Below, one piece after another: positions 1 through 10,688 of a stretch of 64,000 nucleotides of DNA. Positions within the stretch are counted from its first letter, which is position 1; each line of letters begins with the position of its first letter. The DNA comes from Isoetes taiwanensis (Eukaryota > Streptophyta > Lycopodiopsida > Isoetales > Isoetaceae), in contig JAJEKV010000017.1 of assembly GCA_021234155.1 (NCBI GenBank), forward strand, positions 11,479,525 to 11,543,524, given 5' to 3'. Under the pieces are notes generated by a model. It searched no databases and was not told the DNA's origin. It worked only from the letters and a program-made list of their open reading frames with translations. A program made the translations under genes and the position numbers.

Positions 1-590
1 ATATCCCTCGCAGAGAATGAAATTTTGTAACTCCAAAAAGGCAGCTCCTTTTTGGGATTTGTTGCTTGGATTTTTTCCTAGTATGCCTGCACACAATGGT
101 CAAGTAGTCTTTTTGCAAAGAGATGTGCAAATTTTCTTGGAAATTAGAGCTTAGGTCTGACAGACTGTTACACATTATGAACAGCAAACTAATCTTGAGC
201 TAATTGATGCTTGAGAGTTCTTTTTTGACTTTTAGAGTAATGTTATCTATGCTTTTGTAGGTGAAAGGATGCAGGTTACCCAATGAAAATGCAAATATGG
301 ACTAGTATGAGCAGACTCTTGACCTAATTATGCAAGTGCAAATCTCTATCAGACGAATATGAAAGCACTTTGATTATCATAAGCCTATTACTGTATATGC
401 TTATATGCAATTTATTTTTTGCTATATTTAACTGTCATATTTTCATGATGCCCAACACAATGCCAACAGAAATCATTTCCAAATATTTTCCCAAGGATCG
501 GATTTTCATTCAATTAAGAATCACACAGCACACAAAATAATCCCAAGGTCTATGTCTTGGGCATAGGATCAAAACAAGTATTCAGTCAGG

Positions 591-1490
591 TTTCTATGCC
601 AGTGGATTCGCCTTTACCAGAGTGTATAGTGGTTAAAAGTGGTCCTTGGTATAAGAAATTGGATCTTAAGCTTTTGAATGGACCAGAATTGGCTCGCTTA
701 TTTCCTGATAAAGAGGCTTTTGCTGGCTTTCATAGAGGCCCTCGTGTATCTCAAGCTTCTGTTAAACCTTCTGCTTTATTTTAGGTTCAAGTTCATGGTG
801 TTAATTCTGCACCTACTCATGATCAACCTATGCCAGTTGTTTTACACTCCTCGGCTATGGAAGTTGATTTACATCCGCCCAATGGCACTCGCCTTTAGCA
901 CCATCCTCTCGCATCTATTGTTCCTTTTTACTTCGCAAGGTGATGTTTCTAGGAGTGAAGTTGATATAATGCCTAGCTCCAACGACGCTTGTCTCTAGCA
1001 CCTAAGTATACGCCTATTGTTCCCGTGATTTGTACCTTCACATGCACCTATTGTTCCCTTTATTCCTCAAGGTGACACTTCTTCTTCTCCCGACACGCCT
1101 AAGATAGTTATGGATGATTGTCCTAATAGTCCGAGTAATAGAGCGCTATGGCAACATGCCACTTGGAAAAAGGCTGCCGATGGGGTCTCGTGCAAGGAAG
1201 AGGTCAAAGAAGGTATGCCGTGAGGCCCCCGCAAGGCCATAATCTCCCGTGAGTTCAGATAATAATGCATGTCTAGTAATGATTGTATTGATGTGGTAGA
1301 ACATGTTGATTGTGATGAGGCTATTAAACGCCTCAAGATGGTACAAGATATTTGATTATGTAATCGTATGGGTGGTTTTGCTTAAGGGGACTTCGTAGTC
1401 CTCTAGGTTTTGAGTTCCATTTCACGCACCTCTTTGTATGTTTCTTGATTTTTTCATGAATAATAGACTGCCGTCCTTCAACAAAAAAAA
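591..1490 (+). mobile_element. Poly(A) retroposon with 15-bp target duplication, copy 1
   Basis: The insert is flanked by perfect 15-base direct repeats AAGTATTCAGTCAGG at 576-590 and 1491-1505, and it ends in a run of A. This is the signature of LINE-machinery insertion. It contains the end of an open frame (last residues AIKRLKMVQDI, stop near 1352) followed by about 140 bases of 3' UTR. No reverse transcriptase is visible, so it is a truncated or non-autonomous LINE copy or a retrocopied transcript. Short open frames at 557-784 and 678-998 are fragments of it. Confidence 0.8.
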
Positions 1491-2559
1491 AAGTATTCAG
1501 TCAGGTAATTCATAGAAAATATCAAAAATTCATGCATGATCTGGTGTGTGGAAGATAAATCCAAGCTCAAACCCTCGAAACCGGTCTTTCTTCAAAGATC
1601 CGCGATCAGTTTTTCGCCTCAAAACCCTCAAAAAATCTCTCGAGCATTCTTTTTCCTTTTCAAATCCTCGGCCCAGCCCGCTTCTTGGCAGATCCGGGTC
1701 CGACTCTTTTGTTTTAGTTCAATTGATGGGTTCTTGGTGCAATGCAGGCCAATCCGAAGTGTCTACGCCATGATTAGGTAGTTGATTCGGGTGAATTTTG
1801 CCGGATCTTGGTGTAGCAGGGGATTAGGGTTCTTGAGAAATAGACTCGATATATCCCACATGCAAGTTTCAAGAAAGATGACCAAGGTATATAAGGAATA
1901 ATAGATGCAATATTATTAATTATAACGTGCTATATCCACATGGGACTCGTAGATTTCCACCTCCACACGCCCGGTGTAATGTGGTGGGGGTGATTGACGG
2001 GAATCTAGGCTTTGGGGAGGAGGAGATAGGAATTTTTTTTTTGCAACATGTAGCCTGGCACATTTCCCAAGAAATCCAATATGAAGGCCTAAATGAACAC
2101 ATTTTTTAAAATTCCTTTTTGCAAAAAGAATCTTTTTCGATGCTCTCCATGATGGTGGAATCTTTTTTGCAAAATTAGATTTTTCATTTTTTGCCTTAAA
2201 GAGTATGGAAATAATGAGGTGGCAAGCAGGCAAGATGAATTGGCAAGATGAAGATGACATGGCAAAAAGGGGTGATGAGGTGTCAAACAACTTGGCAAGG
2301 AACATTTTTCTAGTCAAAACATGTGATGAGGTGGAGGTGATTAATGTGACACATGGATGATGATGAAGTGTTGGTGATGATGTGGCAAGATAACATGTCA
2401 TCCTTATGATCTTAAACAATTTATTTTGAAGAATCTTTGAAAAGAATGGAATTTTCAATGGGGTGACACATGTGTGATGTGACATGGCAATGAAGATGAT
2501 GTGTATGATGACTTGGCCATTTTAAGTGATGACATGGGTCAATTTAATGTTAATGCATA

Positions 2560-2855
2560 TTTTTTTTTTTTTTTTTTTTTTTGAAGGACGTCAAGCTTTA
2601 TTCACCAACTAGAAACCAGAGCAACATAAATGCAAAGACAGGATTATAACCCCAGTGGACAAACCGATCCAACTGAGCACAACCACCTGCCTATGCAAAA
2701 GAATGAATCTGAAGGTAAGTATGCCGATCAGTACTTTCTTCTCTTGATCAAGAGAAGAACAATTGTAAGCCATAACAATTTTATCTTGCCCACCTCAGAA
2801 CAACCTCATCTCAAAGATCTATGCCCTTAAAGATAAACAACCTCCTCTCTTCCCG
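2560..2855 (-). mobile_element. 5'-truncated LINE 3' end, copy 1
   Basis: A poly-T run (2560-2582) is followed by gaaggacgtcaagctttatt, the reverse complement of a plant LINE-like 3' end with an AATAAA-type signal. ATGCAT occurs on both sides (around 2552-2558 and 2856-2861) as a short target duplication. A related stretch at 9840-9880 lacks the insert, which marks the empty site. Confidence 0.72.
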
Positions 2856-5439
2856 ATGCATTTAGGCAACTCTTTGACTTTTGTTGATTCCTTTAGAATT
2901 TGCCCTTTAGCCATTTGACTTCTAGAGAGAGAATTCGACCCTAGACCATGGGTATGGCCAAATCAAGTGAAAATTTTGCTTTTACAAGATGGTGATGGTA
3001 TGGTGGGTGTGTGGTGGTGTGAATGACATATGAAAGAGAAGTTTTAATTAGAAAAAATCTTCTAGGCCAATTTGCTTTAGGAAATGAAAGCTAGGCATGG
3101 AACTTGAGGTCACATAGGCATGTTTTCATGGCAAAGGATATGGAAGGCTTGAGATGGAGATCATAGGATATAGTTATGCCAAGAACTCAAATGGAAACAT
3201 CACATACCAAGAACACTTCAAGGGGTCTTCAAATCTTCAAAGTTGTCTCGCTTGAGTCACCTTCCCTAGCATGCTTGTGTGATCTTTCATGAATGTCCTC
3301 ACCTTGGTCTTCAAGTCTCCACTTCATAATGTGCAAAGATGCATTCTCTTCAAATGAATTGTGCTTGTGTATCTGTGTTCAAATCCAAGTGTAAGCATGA
3401 GTAAATCACATTGTGTCTTGCTCTTCTATGCTGCCATAGCATGGCAGCATCATGCCAAACAAAAAGAACAGGCTGGTCCCCCAGCCTCTTGTTTTTTGCC
3501 AATGACAAAGTAGAATTCCAGCCAGCTGCCAATATGGAGGTGTGTTTGGCAGCTTAATGGACCTGCAATGGATTAAAAGAAGATGATGATGGCAGATATT
3601 CAGGATGGTATGAATATGATCATGAATGTGAACTGCAAGTGAACCTGCATGACAAGTATGATCATTAGTGTTGCCCCCAAAGAGCAACATACTAATTGTG
3701 GTTTATGTATTCAAGTTAGATTAAGTTATTATGAAAGACTAGGTCAAAGTTTGGAAGAGCTTGGTAGTCAACATTGATATGAAGGTCAAGTGAGTCTCAC
3801 CTTCTAGGTCAACAAGTGTTCAAGCCAAAAAGTTCACAAGAGGTACTTCATTTAAGGTCAAAGGCTTAGCCAAGAATATGCTCTAGGATAATCTGGGATA
3901 TGAAGTTTGGAAGATACTATTTGAAGTTTGGAAGATACTATTTGAAGTTTGGAAGATAAAGTTTGGAAGACCCCATGGTATATAGTTTTTAATTTTAGCT
4001 TTACCTCACCCCCACTACCTCCATTCTTGCACCTTTGGCTCAACATTGCCCCCATACCTATTGCTTATTCCCTTGCCATGCTCACCTTGCCATAATTACC
4101 ATCTTGCTCAATTCCTTTGCCATTTCCTCCAAATATCACTACATTGCTTATTCAAAAACATTCAAGCCCTTGTTGCAAAGATATTATTCCCTTCTTTTGC
4201 ATTTTAACTTTTATATCCTTAATAGCCCTTCATAATTTCTTTTGCCTCCATTCCTACTCCATCATGCTCTCATTGGTATATTCTAAGCCTTGTCAAAAGA
4301 TGCCCAAAAGATTCTATATCCCTTTTACACATGTGGGTAATCTTCCCTATGGTTGAAAAGTTAGGACCTCTTTTAAATATTCCATCAAAAATGCCTTTAA
4401 AACCATTGGCCAAGTTTCTTAAATGATCAAATACGGATATACAGGCATATTCCTTCAAAATTACGAAAACCGTGACGCTAAAAATATGCGAAAATATCTG
4501 CCGATGAACCCTAAAATCGAACTGCTCGAATCACGCCATCCCGCTCTCCATTCTCCCCGAACCACTCTATTCTTGATTCCGAACCTAAGCAACAATTTAA
4601 GCCTAAATTTATTACCTGAAATCACTGGAATCAAAATTCAAAAAACTATATACAGGGGAAACACAATCACAACATTTTCGAAGGCCCAGACGCACTCAAA
4701 TCTGACATTGATCAATGATGAGCATGACTTAAAATATTCTTGAAGTCCCTGAGCATTCCTCGACTGGATTTGCAAAGATCTAGTTGATATTACCTTCAGA
4801 AATTATCTTATGACTCATGATGGTTATTTTACAGTACTTGAAGCTTTGAAGCACCATTATCTATTGTTATTATGATGTACTTACCTTCATATCAATATAA
4901 TTTGACTGCCAAGTTGTTAAATCTATCTCTGATACTTTTCTTAGCAATTCTTGCCTCAAAATATTTTACAGAAAATCCCTGAGTGTCCCTAAGCACGATT
5001 AGTCTACTTGCCATCCATTCTTAGATCATTTGTGAGCTAAAGGCTTTGGAAAAATAAAAAATACCGTGATCTAGTTCAAGTTAGAAAAAATAACATTCTC
5101 GTTTCGACACTTTTTATCAGATTTTGTCAAATCCAATTTCAAAAATACTTCCAAAATTCCAAGTGAGATTTTGACTGCATAGCTCTCTTTCTCATCACCA
5201 TTAGAGTACATTTGCTTTGGAAATTCCCAAAAATACACTTAGCAACTCCAAATCTCATTTTCTGATCACTGTTTTCACAGTTTGACCTCTATTGACCAAT
5301 TTTTGACCCCACTTTGAGATTGAATATCTCTCAAATTTATAGTCCGACTTGGTCGAGACTTCATCATCGGATTCCCACAACTTTTCTCGAAAAGTCCGAA
5401 GCAGCTTGACTCGTGAGAATCAATCCATTCCTCATCACC

Positions 5440-6594
5440 GTGGTATTTTTAAGCTCTATATTTTTATAGGGCCGTAAACAACTCTTGGCCATGTAGAATA
5501 AATAACTTGGCGTAGTTTGGCCTCGGGCGATATTTTGCACCTTCTTGCTAAGATGGCGAACTGAATCAAGCAACTATGATATTTTTATTTTGCTACATTA
5601 ACAAATTGGCTACGAGCAAATTTGTGTTGGTTAAGATAGGAACATGCTTTAGTAGTGAAAACACGACGTTGGCCACAACCACCTAGGCGTCTTCCCCAAA
5701 TAATACGTTCAAATTGCTTTGGATCATAGTCCTTATCATTTGCAAATTCATAGCCTTCATGAAGACCCTCAATTTGGCCTATGAAAATGGACGTAGACGA
5801 TGATATAGTGATGTGCTGCTTTGTCCTCGATGCCACAGGTCCCAAGAACTCATTTATTCTCTTTTGTGAAGCCCCCTCCATGCTGCATAAATTTGATGAT
5901 TGGCTTCAACAACTACTTTTGCACATCCTGAATAATTTTGCACAACCTAATAGGGTAAAACTAACCTGAATTGATGAAGTTAAGGCTTAGATTGTAGATG
6001 GGAATGGATCTCCATCTCAATCAACTTGTGAATACAAATCGGAGTGCTCGCAAATGACAATAAAATATAATATTAAAATTATCATCCCCTGCTCGAGACT
6101 AACATCCCATTTATATCTATATTCACATGAATAACGAAACAAATGCATACGAGAAGAACAGGAAAAACACAGACTCGACAGGGTAGAATAAACTAAACCT
6201 GTATGAAAGGGCGGCTTCGGATGCTAGCTTGGTCAAATTAAAAAATGTATATGAAACCCTAATCTTAGAGGACTATAAGTGGTGATTCTTAGATGGACAT
6301 GTGGTCGAGATGTAATATGGCCACCCCCTTACCCATTAAAATTTACCTTAGGTTCTAATTGGCTACCTCGATAAGTTTTTTCCCACGTACAAAAAATCGA
6401 ATTGGCCACACCCTGTGCTTAGCCGAATTTAGTAAATATCGAATTGGCTACTAAACGAGTAAAATGTACAAATTGTTTTTGAATCGCCACTACCCTTCTG
6501 GCCAGGGGCATGAACGTATCCTACCGGGCGTAGCCAACCATTTCTGAAAAAATATGAATGTGTGCTAACCGAAAGGGCCACTAAAAATACCCCG
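5440..6594. mobile_element. hAT-like non-autonomous DNA transposon, copy 1
   Basis: Equivalent of 33793-34966. The target duplication CTCATCAC is intact on the left (5432-5439). Both termini differ from copy 2 only where copy 2 reads CAG or CTG: the left end reads accgtgg instead of accaggg, and the right end reads accccgcc instead of accctgctc. Confidence 0.75.
5585..5881 (-). CDS. 98-aa hypothetical ORF inside hAT-like element, copy 1
   Basis: An open frame starting MEGASQKRINEF and ending FVNVAK. It is identical to the frame at 33946-34242 except at one residue (H or R in the TKQ-ITIS stretch), so it has stayed open in both copies of the block. I recognise no transposase domain: it is much shorter than a hAT transposase and the catalytic or dimerisation motifs are not visible. 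It may be a transposase remnant, a captured exon, or chance. Confidence 0.3.
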   Translation of the reverse strand: MEGASQKRINEFLGPVASRTKQHITISSSTSIFIGQIEGLHEGYEFANDKDYDPKQFERIIWGRRLGGCGQRRVFTTKACSYLNQHKFARSQFVNVAK

Positions 6595-6795
6595 CCATCA
6601 CTACAACCATTTGAGTCAAGGCACCTTTCTAGAAATGGGAAAGGTATAACACTTTGAGTTTTTGAACTTTTCTTTAGATCTATCTTGTATAGACCGATCA
6701 CCTTAAGTGATCCTCGAGGTTCTAATCCCAATTTGAGTGTAAACTCGTGTTGGTTCCTTGTGGTTGATTTTTGCCCGTGTTTAGGGTCAACATTT

Positions 6796-6813
6796 TGGAG
6801 GTTCTACCGAGAT
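6796..6813 (+). other. Primer-binding site, tRNA-Gln type, copy 1
   Basis: TGGAGGTTCTACCGAGAT lies three bases after the LTR end. It is complementary to the 3' end of plant cytosolic tRNA-Gln (acceptor ending GGTAGAACCT plus CCA), as I recall that tRNA. Confidence 0.75.
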
Positions 6814-6833
6814 CTTCCCGGATTTCAGAACTC

Positions 6834-8131
6834 ATGGTTCCAAAACAAAAAATTCCAGCCAGCAAGAACCATTAGAAGATGTTGATGTACCGTGATCATT
6901 GCGTAGAAAGGCCATTGCCTTCAAGTTTTTCAACTAGCTTGCTTCAGAATCCGCCATATCGGCTTTGAATTGAATGTCCCCGTCCCCTTACCCACTTTTT
7001 TGATTCCAAGATGAGTGCTAATAACTTTCTCGAGAATATTTGAAGATTATTACAGGGGATTATGGTTTTAAGAAAGGGTGCAAGCTTTCAAATTTGAAAA
7101 TGCTTCAAAGAAGAGAGTGAAGCCGGTGCCCGTTAACTTATGAAAAGTTAATGGGAACCACCTCATGGGATGAGCTTGTCAAGAAATTCTTGGATAGGTT
7201 TGGTAAGTTGGCTGCTCCAAAAGATTTGGTTAATGAGTTGCAAAAGCTTTTCTATACATGCAGGGGGAAAGTGTGAATCAAGACAAAGAAAGATTTAGTA
7301 CATACATGAGTAGGTGCCAAAGAGCTCAAGTCACAATTCCACCCCCTTTTTTTCTCGGGTCAATGCTTTCATCAATGGTTTGGAAAGGAGACCAGATATC
7401 CAAAGAAAGCCGCTCAAGATCCAAGTCACTCTTTGAAGGTTTCGATTCTATATACAAAGTTTTTTGCCAAAACCACTGACCTTACTCAGATGCTTTCTAC
7501 TTTGCCTGACAAACATCATGCTTCCTATCATAACCATGATCCTTTCTACCCTGATGCCATTGATGCAAAGTATGACCATCACCCTTCCATTCCAGTTTAT
7601 GCCATACAGAAGGAAAAGAAGAAATCTAAAGAGGAGGAAGCTAACTCGTGTTGCAGAGCTCAAGGCGATCCGTCTTAAAAGTCACCGAGGCTTTAGCGTA
7701 ATTAACCAAATGACCGGGTTGAGCTTAAGGCTACAAGAATGTGTAAAACTTATCCCGAATGTATTCATTGTAATAGGAACTCCCATCCATCAGAAATTTG
7801 TTATTGGCAAGTGTGTCCCAAATGCAACAGAAAAGGTCATTTTGGAAAGGAATGCCCTATTTGTTCTTTTTGTAAAGAGATTGGCCATACTGATATCAAG
7901 TGTGCTGTTAAGGAATATTTTGCTAAGCAGGAAAAGGAAAAGAGACCGAACCCAAACCTCCCGCGAGATTTGCTGAATCAAGTACCTCTGTAAGGTTTAT
8001 TCAAAGCTACGGTTCTCAAAGTCAAGAGGTTATGGCGTTGCAAACTAGAAGTATGAATGAAGCCAATGTGCATGCCAATCAAGGCACATCCCATCGCCAA
8101 GCTTTCATTTTCTCCACCACCAGTGAGGAGC
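6834..8131 (+). pseudogene. gag: gag, copy 1, heavily disrupted
   Basis: The start lies 20 bases beyond the primer site and the product begins MVPKQKF like the other two gag copies in the window. Recognisable pieces include the zinc-knuckle stretch (ICYWQVCPKCNRKGHFGKEC around 7790-7850). The frame breaks many times. Almost every break falls where copy 2 (35207-36521) reads CAG or CTG. The gene may therefore be less damaged in the plant than it looks here. Confidence 0.8.
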
Positions 8132-10443
8132 CATTGACCCTAAACCCGGCTTAAAGGTCAACCACAAGAAACCAACTTGAGTTTACACCCAAATTGGGGT
8201 TAGAACCTCCAGATCACTTAAGGTGATCAGTCTATGCAAGATAAATCTAAAGAGAAGTCCAAAAAACCATGGAATCGCCATGGCGATTTATATGAGCAAG
8301 AAAAAGGTTGCAGAGATATTGCAGAGATATGGATGTGCTCACCAAAATCGCTACAGCGATATTTTTTGAGCATAAATATGCTTTTTTAAAGGTCGCATAT
8401 TTGTATTGGCAATTAATATTAGCAAAAATAAGCAAGTTAATTTGCCTTTAGAGTGCCTAATATGTTCTCCATTTTAGTTTCAATAGATCGCAGCATGCAT
8501 CTTTATGCAGCCCACCATGTATAAAATTTGTCACAATTGTTATACCATGTTTTATAAAATGGCTTTTAAAAATTTGTATATTGGTCTTTAATGATAAAAA
8601 GAACGCTTATGGCGATTTGTCCAACCATTTGTGCATGTTTTTTTCTTGATTAATGGGGTCCGCGATGGACTACTTTTAGCGATTTATATGGGCACCGAAC
8701 CTATTTCAAGTCAAACGAGAATTCCAAATTTCTAATTAATGAATTCTTGCATATAATCCCCCAAATCTATGTCTTGGGTAATGATCAAGTAACTCCAAGT
8801 CGTAATTCAACTAAAATATTAGAAATTCATGAATAATCTGGCAAATGAAAGGCAAATTCAAGCTTGAGTTATCGAAACCGGTCCTTCTTCAAAGAATCTC
8901 GATCGTTGTCTCACCCAAAAGCCCTCAAAAACTCGAAAGTGTTTCTCCTTTTCAAAATCCCCTGTTCGCCCATTCTTGACAAATTCGGGCAAATCTTGTC
9001 TTTTGCTTAATAAATAGTTCTTGATGTAATATGGGTTGATCCGAGAGTGTTTTTAGCATGATTGAGGGTTTGTTAGGATCAAAACCCGCATCTTGGCGCG
9101 ATTGTGATTTAGGGTTCTGGCGTAAAAGCTCAAATATCCCACGTGAATTTTCAAGAAAGTTGGCCCGGTTTATAAAGACTAATCCAACAAGATTATTAAA
9201 TCGACGACGCCATTCCCACGTGGATTCGTCCAGAATCATCCCACGCTGCGTCTGGTGCCACGCGGGGGGGGATGATTGGTTGGGGAGAATCTAGGTCGGG
9301 GGCGGGGAGGGGTAGATAGGGAATTTTTTGCTTAATGGAATCATGCACGCTTCCCAAGAAACCCAATATGAAGGTCTATATGAGCCCATTTTTGAAAATT
9401 CTTTTTTGCAAAAAAAGAATCTTTTTTGATGCTTTATATCATGGTGGAATCCCTTTTGCAAAACTAGATTTTTGATTTTTGTTCAAAGAGGGGTATGAAA
9501 ATGGCGAGGTGGCAAATAGGCAAGGTGAGTTGGCAAGATGATGCTGACATGGCAAAGAGGGGTGATGAGGTGTCAAACAAGTTGGCAAGGTATATTTTTT
9601 CTAGTCAAAACATATGATGAGATGGAGGTGATGAATGTGACACATGGGTGTGATGTGGAAGTGTTGGTGATGATGGGAAGCAAGACAACATGTCACCTTT
9701 ATGATCTTAAACAATTTGTTATGAAGGATCTTAAAAAAAATGGAATTTTCAATGGGGGTGACATGTGTGTGGTGTGACATGGCAATAATGATGATGTGTA
9801 TGATGACTTGGCCATTTTCAAGTGATGACATGGGTCAATTTGATACTAATGCATATAAATTGTATACTTTTAGGCAAGTCTTTGACTTTTGTTGCTTCCC
9901 TTAGGAATTTTGCACTTTCTCTCTCCATTTTGACTTCTAGTGAGAGAGAATTTGACCTAGACCATGGATGGGCCAAATCAAGTGAAATTTTTTGCTTTTT
10001 ACAAGATGGTGATAGTGTGGTGGTCAGATGAGGCATGAATGATGTATGAAAGAGAAGTTTTGACTAGAAAAAATCCCTAAGCCAATTTGCTCTAGGAAAT
10101 GAAAGCTAGGCATGGAATTTGAGGTCATATGGGTATGTTTTCATGGACAAGGAGATGGAAGGTTTGAGATGAGGATTATAAGAGATAGTCATGCCAAGAA
10201 CTCAATGAAAATATCACATACCCTTCCAAACTTCAAAGTTGCCTTGCTTGAATCACCTTCATAGCATGTTTGTGTGATATTTCATGAATGTCTTCACCCT
10301 AGTCTTCAAGTGTCCACTTCATGATCCGTAGGGGATGTGTTCTCTTCAAATCAATAATGCTTGTATTATACGTGCTCAAATTAATGTATCAGCATGAGTA
10401 AATCAAAATGTGTCTTGTTTATGCCGCCATAGCATGGGCAGCA
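8132..10443 (-). mobile_element. Minus-oriented LTR facing gag, copy 1
   Basis: Equivalent of 36499-38839. On the minus strand it starts at the TGCTGCC-type hairpin near 10443 and ends at 8132, next to the gag gene. The outer end reads gagccattgacc where copy 2 reads gagctgttgacc, again a change at CTG. The bases from 10444 to 10688 are shared with copy 2 and hold nothing I recognise. Confidence 0.72.
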
Positions 10444-10688
10444 CTTAGATGCTACAATTATGAACAAAATCACCATATGCCAAATTTGTACCACCAGGAT
10501 TCTCGCGATAGTGGATCAGATCTTTCCAGCGGCTTCATGAACTAACATGTTCAATATGCTTACTTTTCTTGTGACATTATAAACATGAAGTACATCCCCG
10601 ATACATGATGATAATATATTGAATGCTATGCTCTAACACCGAGAATGTGCTTCAAGTATTGCTTGACCTACATCTTGCATAGAACATG

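Larger units (their letters stand above)
1..3449 (-). mobile_element. Minus-oriented Ty3/gypsy-type LTR, copy 1 (partial)
   Basis: Equivalent of 28070-31806 in the second block. Read on the minus strand it begins at 3449 with the hairpin TGCTGCC...GGCAGCA. It runs leftward off the window. Two retroposon insertions interrupt it (591-1490 and 2560-2855). No coding sequence belongs to the LTR itself. Confidence 0.65.
3669..6792 (+). mobile_element. 5' LTR of gag-only gypsy element, copy 1 (interrupted by hAT)
   Basis: The LTR starts TGTTGCC in a hairpin at 3669-3689 and ends GGGTCAACA at 6792, three bases before the primer site. Its second half matches the 5' LTR of the minus-strand element at 49059-50938. 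Without the hAT insert (5440-about 6594) it is roughly 1.95 kb. A 21-bp unit containing gaagtttggaagatac is repeated at 3901-3960. Confidence 0.82.
1..10688. repeat. 10.7 kb duplicated block, copy 1 (left end outside window)
   Basis: This block aligns nearly end to end with 28358-39088 at an offset of about 28.36 kb. It matches from the first base of the window to the shared string ending at 10688, after which the two copies differ abruptly (tggaaaatc here, ctaaaacta in the other). Order and orientation of all nested insertions are the same, so the whole nest was copied as one unit. Copy 1 carries far more apparent frameshifts than copy 2, and most of them sit at CAG/CTG sites (see findings). 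It could be a recent segmental duplication or an assembly duplication; the sequence alone cannot decide. Confidence 0.93.

Noticed and set aside
1916-2485. 189-codon minus-strand frame, also at 30439-30837
   Set aside because: It lies inside an LTR, has biased composition (T, S, H from gatgatg repeats), and the other LTRs of this type do not keep it open.
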